Positions 22,065-33,961 of a stretch of DNA of 64,000 nt are shown in pieces; positions within the stretch are counted from its first letter, which is position 1; each line of letters begins with the position of its first letter. A program made the translations under genes and the position numbers. A model generated the notes under the pieces. That model was not told where the DNA came from. It did no database searches and saw nothing but the letters and a program-made list of their open reading frames with translations. Source of the DNA: Cephalopachus bancanus (Eukaryota > Chordata > Mammalia > Primates > Tarsiidae); assembly GCA_027257055.1 (NCBI GenBank), contig JAPVLO010000619.1, positions 558,001 to 622,000 of the forward strand, read 5' to 3'.

Positions 22065-23090
22065 CCTGCTGAGTATATCCCAGGGTAAACATACTACAAT
22101 TTTCTTTCCTTCACTCCAGTATATGCAATATATTAAAGACTTGTATATGTTCAACTGTAGGCTATAATTTTATTGATAGGCTCTGATGACATTATTAAAT
22201 CCATAAAGACAAAGAGCAAGTGATTTGCTCATGTCATTAGAAATCCAATACAAAATTACTGGCTTCATTTAGAAGCCTTTTTGGAACTTTAAAAAAAAAT
22301 CAGTTATGATTCATGGTTATGAATACCTGTATTTTGACCATGATGACAAGGGAGAAGAAAAAATATCATGCCAATTCCTGCAGAGAAAATAACCTCAAAT
22401 TCTTCAATTTCATGAGAATAACTGGTTTAGCAAAATTCTATACAACTTGTAAGCGATATGGCAACCAGAATATGAGAACAAATAACTCATTCCACAAAGA
22501 TTCTGTAAGCACTCATTTACATGCTCCTATCTGCTAAACATAGACTTAGATTTTAACATGCAAAATCAAGTGTGAATCTTTAAACTTCACATTACAAATG
22601 AGTTCATATACACTCTTGTACATGAAATACAAGAATAAGAAAAAGAGGATGCCTCTTTATGTCAATGTGCTCAACTTTCACAAGAACTCAGCAGGTATCA
22701 TGTATCCTTATTTGGATAGCACAAATTTGGGTGAGGCGTTTTTACCCTGGACGAGCCATTCATTCATGTATTTTCAAAGCATCAGCCAAATAGATTCTCA
22801 TGTGGGTTGGAAGGCATATGAAAACATATCATTGCCAAGGATATTCCACTACTCCTAAGAGAAAATTTTCCTGTTGAAAAGTAAAGAGTTTGCTTCTTCT
22901 CTCTGGTCAGGATATTTATACTCCTAGTCACAAAGAAGCTAAGTGAGCTACCAAATACAAGTTCATCTTAGTAGTTCGTGCTATCGATGGGAGGTCTTGG
23001 AGGCAGCAAGTGAATATATAAAAGTGAGTTGTAAACAGATGTAGACTAAAGCAATTGAAAGAAAGATCATCTGGAAAATAAGTAGAGTTA
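22064..23090. other. Non-coding DNA, nothing recognised
   Basis: No repeat family or coding family was recognised. Frames at 22313-22537 and 22598-22858 have no recognisable motifs. Confidence 0.4.
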
Positions 23091-23096
23091 ATTGAG

Positions 23097-24450
23097 TGTT
23101 GGGAGCCAACATCTATAGCTACATGACTGAGACCTGTAAAGGCCCATCTGGAAGATCGCCTCTGACATAGGATATCAGTTATACCTATAATATTGGCGTG
23201 TGATTAGTGACCAGTGTGCATACGTGGCAGTAAATCCTGATGGAAAGCTGCTCAGCAGAATTATCTTATATGATTCTAAGTTGTATTTCTTTTTAGATAT
23301 TTTTCAAACTTCTATTTTCTTGGTAGACTGGTGAGTCAACTCTTAAGCAGTTTCCCCTAGAGCTAAGATTAGAGACTAAATTACCATCATAGTCTTATTG
23401 CCCTGTTCCTGGCCAGGCAAAAATGATTGCTTTTGTCGCATTATAGGCTATGCATTTCCTTGTCTTTGTTTTGTTAAATACCGAAAACTGTCTACAGCCC
23501 AAAGCCATTAACTTGGCGACTATGCCTTTGTTTCATACCGAAACTCTGTCTGCCTCTGTTTACCTCAGCCCGAGGCCATGTGGCCATGCATTTCCTTACT
23601 CAGGAGTGTGAAAGCTACTATATGATTTCTAGAGTAGACTTGTTAGGATAAAATATATATTTATACACTTATAGTTATGTTTTAGAGTATATTTGAGTAA
23701 ACTTATGCTTGCTGTTTTGTTTCTTTTGGCTACATTATTTAAATATAATAATTACTATACGATTTATAAAAGAATTAATGATATAGCATAGTATTAAAGG
23801 TCAATCATTACAAAAATTAAAGTTTAGACATAGGAAATTCATTTAAGTCATGGTAAGGTTTTATAATTTAAGAATAAGTTTTAATTGTTATAGAATTACA
23901 GGACACTACATTCCATAATAGATTAATAGAATAACTGAGTCATTTAAGTAAACTTACAGATTATAGTATAGTGTTAAGTTGATAATATTAATCATTAAAA
24001 ATATTAGGAGTCAGTAAACTTGGATTTAACTTAGAAAAGTTTTTGTATTAATCAGGGTCTGGAACAAAGAGTATAATGTGAATGATTTATTGAACATTGT
24101 GGAGAACACTCTGAACAATCTGTATTAAAAATTGTATACCTGTGAATTTAATGTAAGTTTTGTGAAACACGTCATGTATCATGGAATTGTAATTGTTTGC
24201 TTGGAACTTGCAAGTCTCGTGATGCGTAATTTGCATAAGAATGTGTACGCCCCCAAAGTGATTGACACACTAATGGAGGGTATAGAAAATGGTATATAAG
24301 TTGGAAGGAGTTCAAATAAAATTTGGCTTCAGTCCTGATCAGACTGTTCCCAGAAGAATGGCTTAGAGTCATTTTCTTCTCTCCGTCTTGGTCCACCGAA
24401 GCGGTCTAACCTTACCCTCATATAAGTCGGGGCTGGCAGAGACCCCAACA
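23097..24450 (+). mobile_element. Solo LTR, class II (ERVK-type), second copy
   Basis: Starts TGTTGGGAGCCAAC and ends GAGACCCCAACA. A TATA box (tatataag) lies near 24293 and an AATAAA near 24315, about 20 bases apart, followed by a short U5. The flanking hexamers are attgag (23091-23096) and attgga (24451-24456), an imperfect match compatible with a mutated 6-bp duplication. At 1354 bp it is longer than the copy at 461-1440 but shares the start and a similar AT-rich centre. No internal viral sequence adjoins it. Confidence 0.7.
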
Positions 24451-24482
24451 ATTGGACAGGCAAAAATGGCCCACATAAGGAA

Positions 24483-24527
24483 GCTATTCAATGTAACTGA
24501 GAAATGCTATTCAATGCAACTGAGAAA
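24483..24527. repeat. 23-bp direct tandem duplication
   Basis: 'gctattcaatg[t/c]aactgagaaa' occurs twice back to back, beginning at 24483 and 24506, with one visible mismatch. It lies between the LTR and the left arm of the inverted repeat. Confidence 0.85.
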
Positions 24528-24537
24528 ATCACAGTTA

Positions 24538-24635
24538 TTCATTACAATCAAATACTGATCTATAAGTCATGGAACCTGATACTGGTCTGAGCTCTGCCAC
24601 TGATAGTTGTATTATTTCAACAAGACATTTACTTT
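24538..24635 (+). repeat. Left arm of a 98-bp near-perfect inverted repeat
   Basis: The reverse complement of these 98 bases recurs at 26540-26637 with a single difference (gagctcagacc against gaggtcagacc). The similarity stops sharply at both edges. This arm runs without a break into a MIR SINE to its right, which suggests that it is the original location. Confidence 0.95.
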
Positions 24636-24690
24636 CTCCAACTTAATGTTTTCTCACTTTAAAAGGATTATTCTCTAAAACATCTTGCCA
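24578..24690 (+). mobile_element. MIR SINE fragment
   Basis: The order 'gagctctgccactgatag', 'acatttactttctccaactt', 'tttctcactttaaaaggatt' follows the MIR core (clinically familiar 'GCTCTGCCACTTA ... TTACTTAACCTC ... TCATCTGTAAAATGG' layout). It overlaps the left inverted-repeat arm. Confidence 0.7.
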
Positions 24691-24710
24691 TTTGACAATT
24701 CTATCTTCAC

Positions 24711-26539
24711 TTATGTTTTTTTTATATAATATTAGTGTAACTACTGGATATGTCTGAGTTATTAAAGACATTGCCCATTTGCCTACAGTTTTTGAGGGGT
24801 GTGTGACCCCTCCCACAATTTGGTTAGTCTATTAGTGCCTACTACAGTCACAAAGCCTTCAATAAGCAAATATGCAACTTGACTTTTATGCAAGATTCAG
24901 TGATGTTGCATGGTTATTAAACTCATGGATGACACATGAAAATTGGCTTAATTAAAACTGCTATTTAACAACAACAAAAATAATCTCATGTCTACTTTTC
25001 CAAGGAAAAGTCTAGATCTTCTTCAGAACTGACAAAGCAGAGAACAGAACAGTTACTCTCGTTTAATAATAAATATCAGCTGTGTAAGCTGAATGAAGAC
25101 TATGATTCATGTAGGTGCTAGAGCTCTGTTTTAAACATTAAATTAAACCTTTTTTATTACTAGTGAATGAGACAGGCTCAAATAATGGCAAAACTTGCAT
25201 ATTTAAAGTATGTCTATTTATTTTTCATGCATAGTATAATGCCTTGGAAAATTCCTACAGAATGGCAAACATCTGAATCAAGCAATCAGCAAACACATGT
25301 TTGCTGCTGTCTGGCATCAGGTTAAATCCAAATCAATCAATTATTTATATGTGGTGAACATCAGTGCTTTTGACACTAGATAGACACAAAAGCAACACTC
25401 CTATTTGTCCCCAAGGTCAGTTATATTTACATTACTTTTCAATCGGTTTGCACTGCTAACTCTACTGTTCTTCCTAAACAGTATAGGCTTAGATCCTATA
25501 GGATGACTGGTATGAAAGTGACCAGAAAGCAGCCGCCTTACCACTACCTACTCCTAATATGCCATTGAAAGCATCACCAAAGTAGTGATATGACAATCAA
25601 AATTCCACCAAGTGACTTGTACCTTCTTTATTTGCTCAGAGGTATGTGACTACTGGAATCATATCACACTCTATGTTTTCTTGACAAATAAATCTAATTT
25701 TCTGTTACTTACTATATCTGCAAATAACATAAGCGGGTCCCAATGTGGAATGACTGAAATTACTTTGGTGGTAAGAAAAAAACAGTCATTCCTATGAACC
25801 ACATGTTAAATAAAAATAAATTCTTCTTTCAATTGAAATGTGTGGAGAACTTTTAATAGCGTCAACCGTACTTACATTAATTTCACTTGAATTTTGCAGG
25901 CTAAAGCAGCACAATTTGAGTTGCTTACGGTCTTGATGTGTCAATAAATAATATTTAGCTCAAAGTTCCCAAAAGCCACAAACTATAAGAATTCTACACT
26001 TAGGGGAAGTGAAAGTGGAAGTTTAGATGGCAAAGACTACAAAAGAAAAGAACACCTTGACAAAGTACCTTGGCCTGATAGGCTCCAAGCAAGACAGTTG
26101 AAATGTGAGCTTCAGTATTCCAGATAGAAAGGATACAATCATATGTCTGGTTAACTTACAGGAAATACTTCAAGAGACAATTTTACACTAACTATTGTGA
26201 TTTGAGCAATTTTTCAAAGTAATACCAGCCAATTTCTCTCCATTATACTCTGCTGGCACAAAATAAATATTTTTCTTTGAAATGATTGCTTTTTGTTTTA
26301 TTAAATCATGCATTCTGTTAACAGGTGGTCACTATTTTTACAAGACCTTTCTGCTTCCCTAGAAAAAAATGAATTCACAGTCTGAACCCTGATATAAATA
26401 TGCAGTCTTGCAACAGTAAGCCTTCTTCTATTACTGAAAAATGAAGAGATAAGAAATGGATGTGATATCAAAAGAAATGAAACCCAAAAAGGGAAGATGA
26501 TTATGATGATGACCAAATAAGTATTCATTACTTATTTGT
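24711..26539. other. Non-coding DNA between the inverted-repeat arms
   Basis: AT-rich sequence with no recognised gene or repeat family. It is the loop of the 98-bp inverted repeat. Confidence 0.45.
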
Positions 26540-26637
26540 AAAGTAAATGTCTTGTTGAAATAATACAACTATCAGTGGCAGAGGTCAGACCAGTATCAGG
26601 TTCCATGACTTATAGATCAGTATTTGATTGTAATGAA
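26540..26637 (-). repeat. Right arm of the 98-bp inverted repeat
   Basis: Inverted copy of 24538-24635 with 97 of 98 bases matching. Here the MIR part ends abruptly at 26540 instead of continuing, so this is more likely the derived, inserted copy. Confidence 0.95.
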
Positions 26638-27540
26638 AGCTCAGATTCTTGCATCTATTCCACATCCAGATGAAGCAAGTGCTCATGATAATCATTTTCC
26701 TGACTGTAATACAAAGAGATTGTGTGAACTTCATCATTTTTAAACACTGATATTTGAAAGTATATTTGAGAACCCTATTTATACTAAGAAATATACTCCA
26801 GTTACTTTGATGCTGCTAGCAATATATGAGTGAAGCCGAGGTTGTAAAACAATCCTAAAATAAGAAAGGCATTCTCTCATCATTAAATAATGATTTTTGA
26901 GATATAATTGCAAGATGTTTGGATTATAATCATTTCCACGCATTATGTCATTCTCAAAGATGCAGATCCATATTGCCATTCTCCAGCCTGTACACTTTTT
27001 AAAGTTAAACTAGTTTTCAGGAAAAGTGTATTTATTTGCTTTGTTGTTGTCCCTCTGAGCTTTTGTTTAGTGCTATAGCAAGGAAGTACTTATTTCTAAG
27101 ATAATCACTGCAATATTGACTCCCCTTATGGTTGGAATTTCCCAGAGGTACTCAGACAGCATCCTTGACAATGTTGGTTTTACTTTACACAGCAGCTTTG
27201 GCATATATTGCATCTCAAACTAATTTATAGTCAAAAAATACAAAGTTAAGCCTAAGTAAAACAACTGACTGAGACACTTCAAATGGGTAAAAAAAGAAAA
27301 ACTCCGGATGAATCTTTAATTGGATAAAAATATAAAAGGCAAAAAAGTGATAACTTTTATATATGAAAGACACAAAAAAGTACCAAATCCTTTTACTTAT
27401 GATGCCATTCTCTAGGATGGAGATTCTAGGGACACTAACACCCAAAAAATAAGTAACAGCAACTTGTCTAGAATTATAACATATGCTTCAAATGTACAGG
27501 CATAGGGGATAGCAATTTGTTCCCATTCTTCATGCAGGTA
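26638..27540. other. Non-coding DNA, nothing recognised
   Basis: No repeat or gene was recognised. Frames near 26779-26979 and 27215-27445 on the minus strand have no family features. Confidence 0.4.
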
Positions 27541-27544
27541 AGTT

Positions 27545-28310
27545 GTAAAGTAAAATAAAATGTAATCCAACAGATACATGAAAAAATGCTCAGCCTCACT
27601 TGACATCAAACAAATGCAAATTGAAGCTACACTGAAATACCACTTAACTCCAGTCAGGAAGGCCCATCATCAATGATTCAAAAAAAAAAAAACAGATGCA
27701 GAAGAAGATGAGGAGAAAAGAGAACACTTCTACACTGTTTCAGGGAGTATAAATAGTACAACCTCTGTGGAAAACAGTTTGGTGATTCCAAAAGGATCTA
27801 AAAATCAACCTTCCATATGACCCCGCAATCCCCCTACTTGGAATATACCTGAAGAAACTCAAATCACTCTATAATAGAGATACCCGCACAAGCATGTTTT
27901 CCAGCATTATTCAAAATAGCAAAACATGGAACCACCATGCTGCCCATTGAAAGAGGACTGAATAAAGAAAATGTGGTACATTTACATGATAGACTGTTAT
28001 GCAGCCATAAAGAAAAATAAGATTATGAATTTCACAGCAACTTGGATGGAACTAAAGTCTATAATACTCAGAGACTTATCACAGAAACAAATATCTGAGT
28101 ACTATATGTACTCACTCTTAAGTGGATCCTGATTATTTATCATAAAACTACAAGAAAGGGATTGGTAGTAGTGGGACATTGCCGAGGAGGGGAGGGACAC
28201 ATTACATCAATAAAGGTACCCACACATTACCTGTATGATGACCACATATGTACCTAATCTTCACTTGTACCCCAAATTTTAAAAATAAAACAAAATAATT
28301 ATAACTAAAA
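27545..28310 (+). mobile_element. L1 3' end (truncated), sense
   Basis: 5'-truncated L1: ORF2 C-terminal coding sequence (atgaaaaaatgctcagcctc, taaatagtacaacctctgtgg), then 3'UTR ending 'cttgtaccccaaattttaaa' and an A-rich/TA-rich tail. It matches the 3' part of the L1 at 56650-57400. Stops and indels make it non-coding. Confidence 0.85.
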
Positions 28311-28324
28311 AATATATATATATA

Positions 28325-28735
28325 CCTACACATGCAAGTTTTTTGCAGCATTATTTACAACAGCAGAAACACGGAACCACAACTGTGCTGCCCATCAAAG
28401 AAGACTGGATAAAAAATGTGGTAAATATACATGATGGAATATTATACAGTCATAAATAAGGAAAAAATTATGAACTTTGCAGCAACTTGGATGGATTGAG
28501 AATCTATAATTCTGGGTGATTATCACAACAACAAAGAACTGAGTACCATATGTTCTCACTCATAAGCATACCTTGAACAATTATCATAATACTATAAGAA
28601 AGGGATTGGCAGTAATGGGAAACGGCCAGGGGAGGGAGGAGCACACCTCATCAACAAGGGTGCCTACATAATTAATATTTGAATACCTAACCCTGAATTG
28701 TACCCCACATCTTCAAAATAAAACTTAACAAAAAA
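28325..28735 (+). mobile_element. Second L1 3' end, sense
   Basis: Begins at 'cacatgcaagttttttgcag' and runs to 'gaattgtaccccacatcttc' and an A-rich tail. It repeats about the last 410 bases of the L1 immediately upstream. It is a separate truncated insertion or a duplication. Confidence 0.85.
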
Positions 28736-28740
28736 TGTAA

Positions 28741-29028
28741 ACTGCCAGGCATGGTGGCTCACACCTATAATCCCAGCAAACTTGGAGGCCAAGTTAAGAG
28801 GATTTACTAAGCCTGCTGGTTCAAGATCAGACTGGAAAACTTGCCAAGACCTCACTTCTACAATAAATCAAAAAATTAGCCAGGTGTGGTGGCACGTGTC
28901 TGCAGTTCCAGCTACTTGGAAGGTTGAGGTTAAAGACAAGCCTGAACCCAGCAGGTTGAGGCTGCAGTGGCCATGAGTGTGCCACTACACTCCAGCCTGG
29001 GTGACAGAGTGAGACTCAATTAAAAAAA
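28741..29028 (+). mobile_element. Alu, sense, moderately old
   Basis: Dimeric Alu from 'gccaggcatggtggctcac' to 'gggtgacagagtgagactc' with an A-run. It carries the 'acaataaatcaaaaa' linker but more substitutions than the young copies. It lies between two L1 3' fragments. Confidence 0.85.
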
Positions 29029-29061
29029 AATGTTAGCCATAGAAGGTGTTACTTAAAAGGA

Positions 29062-29365
29062 AGTTCTAATTTGAACTTTGCAGCAACTTGGATGGATTTA
29101 GAGTCTATCATACTCATTGATCTATCACAGAAACAAAAAACAGAGTACCATATATTCTCACTCATAAGCAGACCTTGAACAATTATCATAATACTATAAT
29201 AAAGGGATTGTCATTAGTGGGAAACTGCCAGGGTATGGGGGAGGGATTGGCAGCTGAGGATAACTGTAAGGGGAGGAAGGGGCACACCTTATCAACACAA
29301 TGAACATCTGTATACCTAACCCTGAATTGTACCCCACATCTTTAAAATAAAAAAAATAAAAAAAA
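29062..29365 (+). mobile_element. Third L1 3' end, sense
   Basis: From 'aactttgcagcaacttggat' to 'ttgtaccccacatctttaaa' and an AAAT-rich tail. It repeats the terminal 300 bases seen at 28470-28735. It also holds a local duplication of the 'ggattggcagctgagg' 3'UTR part. Confidence 0.85.
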
Positions 29366-29875
29366 ATAATAAAAGGAGGTTCTACCACTGAGTAGAAAAT
29401 GGGGCAAATCTTTATATTTCAATTTAGGTAACATTCTGTTTGTGATGAGATTGTCTTAGTCTCAAGATGTAATCACCATGTAAATAAGACAGACAATGCA
29501 ATTTCTATGTCAAGGTGAAACCTCGTTACTAGAACACAATTGGAACTTTTGACTAATCATAATGATTTTTTATATTATTGACTTCTTTTTCTTTGTAATT
29601 TCCTTGTGATTCTTCTCCTAAGAAGGTAGATGCCTATTTTCCAATCAGACATCTAATTAATGACAATGTCTGTCATAAAATGCAGGCATCACCACTCACT
29701 CCTTTCCTAAGAAGTGTTTTCAAAGGTTGGAGTGGGGTTCTGCTGACTCACACTGGCAAGATTCACCTTCCAGCAACCATTTGCTTGTCAGTGCCTAGAA
29801 TACACCAGCTGTTTGACCACACTTAAAGGCTATCTGGTTCAAGGATAGTGCTTCTATTTCCCATTAATCATTGTC
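29366..29875. other. Non-coding DNA, nothing recognised
   Basis: Unique-looking sequence with no recognised element. Confidence 0.4.
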
Positions 29876-29879
29876 CCCC

Positions 29880-30036
29880 CAAAAAAAAGAAAAGAAAGAA
29901 AGAAGGAAGGAAGGAAGGAAGGAAGGAAGGAAGGAAGGAAGGAAGGAAGGAAGGAAAGAAAGAAAGAAAAAGAAAGAAAGAAAGAAAGAAAGAAAGAGAA
30001 AGAAAGAAAGAAAGAAAGAAAGAAAAGAAAGACAAA
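29880..30036. repeat. (GGAA)n/(GAAA)n tetranucleotide microsatellite
   Basis: About 155 bases of aagg repeats grading into aaag repeats after an A-run. The Lys/Glu/Arg-rich plus frame and Ser/Phe-rich minus frame over it are artefacts. Confidence 0.95.
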
Positions 30037-30044
30037 GAAGGAGA

Positions 30045-30275
30045 AATTAATTGGGCATTTACTTTGTTTTTGGTATTATGCAAAGTCATTTTTGCGTATG
30101 GATTTTCTCACTGAATCCTTAAACAATCTAATGATTATGTATTTACAGAGGAGGGCAGGGAGGTTTAAAGAGATCACATCTTTGCCTAATGTCTCCCAGC
30201 TACTCAGAGTGAAAAGTCAGTGTTCAATCACATATTGATCTGACTGCAAAGTTTACATACTCAACCACCATGGCC
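30045..30275 (-). mobile_element. MIR SINE, antisense
   Basis: 'gcatttactttgtttttggt' followed by 'ttacagaggagggcagggag', 'gtttaaagagatcaca' and 'cagctactcagagtgaaaag' follows the reverse complement of MIR. The microsatellite adjoins its 3' side. Confidence 0.65.
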
Positions 30276-31400
30276 AGCATCTGGCAGATGAGTTGACAGA
30301 CTGGGAAGAAATGATGGCTAAGTTCTAATCACTGTTGGCACAGGAAGGTTACTTTTAAGTAGTATGAGCTACTATCTCCAAAATAACACACATCAGCCAA
30401 TTTAGATAGCTTTTTATGATCTAGGATTTAATTTGGGGACCTAGGATTGTTGTGGTAAATTTGAGAAGTCTTATTTTCAAAAATTTATGAGTTCAGTTTA
30501 CATAAATTTGGAAATAAAATAACATGGTTGCTTTGTGTGGCCATCTGTCATTCTCATATGGATCTCTAGCTGCAAAATTGAGAGCACTGGAAGTTTTGCT
30601 ATGGAGTTAATTGAAGTCTTCCTAAGAATAATTTTAATTCAGTATTTAAAGCCGAATTCTGCTTTATGATTTACATTTCAGGTAGTATTTTTGAAAACTG
30701 GAGCAAGCCAGGGTCTGATTGGCATTTCTAAACGTTTTGAAACATGATTCAGCTATGTTTTGTTCTTCATATAGTGCTGATCCCAAGATCCACAGAAGTA
30801 TAGTGGTTTTCCAAGTGTAGCATAAGTATTACCTATGACTTTGAACAGAGGAATGACCCATAAGCATTTAGATCTTCTTTCTATCTTTATTGTTACCCTA
30901 TCCTGTTACCTGATTATACTTATCTAGTTCCCTCTATCTTTGTTGATGTAATAAAAATGAGTAAAAGTTAAATAAATTTATAAGGTTTAACACATGTCTG
31001 GTTACAAAGTACAAAAGCTTATTGTATATAGCTTTAAATTAATATTGCTTCCCAGTGCTTTCCTCCATCCAAGGATCATAATATTTTATAATTTCTATGA
31101 TAAATGCCTTTTTTAAAGTAGTCCCTCAGACAGATCTCACCTTTGGATTAAAAGCAGCAACTCTCTCTTCAAATATGTATGAGCACACAATTAAGAAATT
31201 TCATCTGTTCTCTATGTATCTTAATTCAGTCACTGTATCTGAAAGAGTCAGTTGCTTTCATTAAATTTCATTTTGGCCATTGACAAAAACAAGAGATAAA
31301 AGACTCACCAATATTCTGAATACATTTATGTGGCTTATGGAAAGAAAATAAAGAATTTTGGGGGAAATCTCTATTCATCTATTATCATAATGAAAATAGC
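30276..31400. other. Non-coding DNA, nothing recognised
   Basis: AT-rich, with no gene or repeat family recognised. Confidence 0.4.
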
Positions 31401-31449
31401 ATTACTATCTATTAGAAAGAGAGAAGAGGGGAGTGAACAGAATTATCCA

Positions 31450-31480
31450 AGCTGTAATTTGGCCTTGACAAATTACAGCT
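31450..31480. repeat. Perfect 12-bp hairpin with 7-base loop
   Basis: agctgtaatttg (31450-31461) is followed, after gccttga, by its exact reverse complement caaattacagct (31469-31480). It lies just upstream of the 187-bp tandem units. Confidence 0.85.
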
Positions 31481-31513
31481 CCCCTCTTCAGACTAAGAAA
31501 AGGCTCTATAATT

Positions 31514-31835
31514 ATGGAAAGCAACACACATATTGGGGTGAAGGCCTGAGGGCCAGAACAACATCTAAGACTAATTGCAAGGCCTGCAGCACCCCACATG
31601 GAGAAGAGGCATGCATAGTCCATAGATGTGCATTACTGCTATTCAGGAAGGCAAGGGAGTGAGGATTCCAAGCTCACAAAAAATAAAAAAACCCTCTAAA
31701 ATGGAAAGCAACACACAGATTGGGTGAGCATAAGGGCCAGAACTACATCTAAGACTAATTGCAAGGCCTGATTGCACCCACATGCAAAGAGCATGCAGTC
31801 CCACATATGTGTCATTAGGTAGGTCAGAAGGCATG
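31514..31835. repeat. Tandem duplication of unknown sequence, period 187 bp
   Basis: The copies begin at 31514 and 31701 with 'atggaaagcaacacaca' and share 'gggccagaac', 'acatctaagactaattgcaa' and 'ggcctg'. The second unit is shorter and diverged. I do not recognise the family. It is followed about 100 bases later by an L1 3' terminus. Confidence 0.8.
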
Positions 31836-31935
31836 TGGCATGTGTGGCAGTTAATCCACATGTAAAATTAAAATATACACCCTCTATCTGATCTCAAGCC
31901 AGGCACAAGTGGGACCAAAGAGGAGCCCAAACTTT

Positions 31936-32012
31936 ACCTGTATGATGACCATTGTATACTAAATCTGAATTGTACCACATCTTTAAAATGAAATAAAAAA
32001 ATAAATAATAAC
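31936..32012 (+). mobile_element. L1 3' terminus, sense
   Basis: 'ttacctgtatgatgaccatt' ... 'ctgaattgtaccacatcttt' and an AAAT-rich tail match the last bases of the L1 3'UTR seen at 28225-28300. Only the terminus is recognisable; 31400-31930 may be an unfamiliar upstream part. Confidence 0.75.
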
Positions 32013-32015
32013 ACC

Positions 32016-33654
32016 TTCCATTTTTTAGTGTTTTCTTCTTTACTCACTTGTTGATCAGATGGCATCCAATGTGCAGAAACAACTATCACATAGTAAAGAT
32101 TCAGTTCAGAGTATTTTAAAGAGTATGGGGAAGCATAAACATACTAACAAACATCTCCCAGCCTCTAAAAGCTTTTCTATCCCAAGAAGTAGCCATGCTT
32201 CATGTGTACATTCTTAAAAGGGATGTATGTACACTCAAATACACATAGTATATGTAATCCTCACCCGATTTACATGAATAAAATCATCCTCTCCATACTG
32301 TTGTGAAATTTTCAAATACATGTCTTGAACTTCAGGCATCATCAGCACACATGGATCTGTCTAAATCTGTTTAAATACTAAACAATATTTCATTGGATGA
32401 ATGTAGTAATTTTTATCTATTCAGTTGTATTTTAAGTATTTTAAGCTGTTTCTAAATTTTTGATATCCAAATGAAACTGAAGTAAATATTTCGACACATT
32501 TTCTTGATACATTATAAGAGTTTGTCAGTATAGGGAAAATTATAGGGTAAAAGAATATGCATATACAAAATATATACAGAGTAGAATTCAGAGTAAGTTT
32601 AAGTGAAGCAAATCCCTCATCTAATTGTGAGACAAAAATCTTTTGACTTGGCTTTTTGACAATGACCAAAATAATATAAACTCATGAACCCACTTATATG
32701 TATAGATAGTAGAAAAAAGTTGCAATGGCATTGCTTTTTGCTTATCTTTTTATTATAACATAATTTTACATATTTTAGCATTTTAGGAATTATGTAGATT
32801 TATAACACTCCTCAAAATATCTATAAAATAATTAATATAAATGTTACAAGGGTATGATACATTTTAAAATGTGTAAAATTTGACTACATATTACAGAAAC
32901 TTGCTATACCCTAATGACTTTTCCATAAAATAACTAAAATGTAATGCAGGTAAAAATAAATGTAGAGATTGAGATTGTAAGCTTGTGGCAAACAACCATT
33001 TCTTTCTCTTTTTTTGCCTAGAATTATCAACCTGAAGTCACAATAGGCAAGATATCTGAGATAAGAAATCACATGGCCAAAAATGTCATTGAACTTAGTA
33101 AACTATCCTCCTTTTTGTGTTCTAAGGTATGTCCATTCTGAAGCTACACAGCAATAATTAATTTACAGTCCCTTTAATATATCTTTTTGAATCTTATTCA
33201 GTGTATAGTTCAGGTAACAAAGGTCCCATGGAACTTTCTGAGCAGCGAATCAATGTGAAACATGTGCTCTATTCCCAAGTGCTTAGTACGCAATGAATGA
33301 TTGTGTGAACCTCTCACCTATAGTACACAAGCAACTCTCTGAAAACAAAGTGTGAAATTCAAATACTTTTGTCTTTAAAACAAGCACAGTCCACCAAAAA
33401 TGCTGTCTTCTGTGAACTTTCGGCATCACCAGGACAGAATGCAATATCCTCTGCTGTCAGCTGCCTAAAGCATGAAACTAGATCTAAAAGGAGGAATCCA
33501 GGTTAATTGTTTAGGCCAATGACCTAACAATCTCCTTGGCATAAAAAGAGTCATTCTTTAGCCTTCCAAAAAGTATAGCCAACTGGAAAGGCAATAAATT
33601 CATTATTCTACAACACAGTGACTAATTCAGATTGTTTAAAAGTCTTCAATACTT
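32016..33654. other. AT-rich non-coding DNA, nothing recognised
   Basis: 1.6 kb without a recognisable exon or repeat. Confidence 0.45.
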
Positions 33655-33669
33655 AAAAACTGGTCTTCC

Positions 33670-33961
33670 CTAGCCAGGCTCGGAGGCTCAGCCTGCAATC
33701 CCCCGCCTTTGGGAGGCTGAGGTGAATGGATTGCCTGAGCCCGTGGGTTCGAGACCCGCCTGGGCAGCGAGACCTCGTCTCTACAATAAATCAAAAACAC
33801 CAGCCGGGCCTGGTAGTGCGCGCCTGTAGTTCCGGCTACTCGGAAGGCTGAGGAGGAAGGATCGCCGGAGCCCAGCGGGTCAAGGCTGCGGTGGCCGGGA
33901 GCTGCCGCTGCACTCCAGTCTGGGCGACAGAACGAGACTCCAACTCAAAAAATTAAAAAAA
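33670..33961 (+). mobile_element. Young Alu, sense, CpG-rich
   Basis: Full-length dimer from 'agccaggctcggaggctcag' to 'cgacagaacgagactccaac' with an A-tail. The direct repeat aaaact[g/t]gtcttccc flanks it (about 33655-33669 and 33962-33976). Many intact CpGs (ggttcgagacccgcc, gcgcgcctgtag) indicate a recent insertion. The left arm keeps a pol III B-box-like ggttcgagacc. Confidence 0.95.

Noticed and set aside
29848..30114. Lys/Glu-rich and Ser/Phe-rich ORFs
   Set aside because: Translation of a GGAA/GAAA microsatellite.
33730..33765. tRNA-like B box (ggttcgagacc)
   Set aside because: It is the internal pol III promoter of an Alu, repeated in every Alu copy here; no cloverleaf is present.
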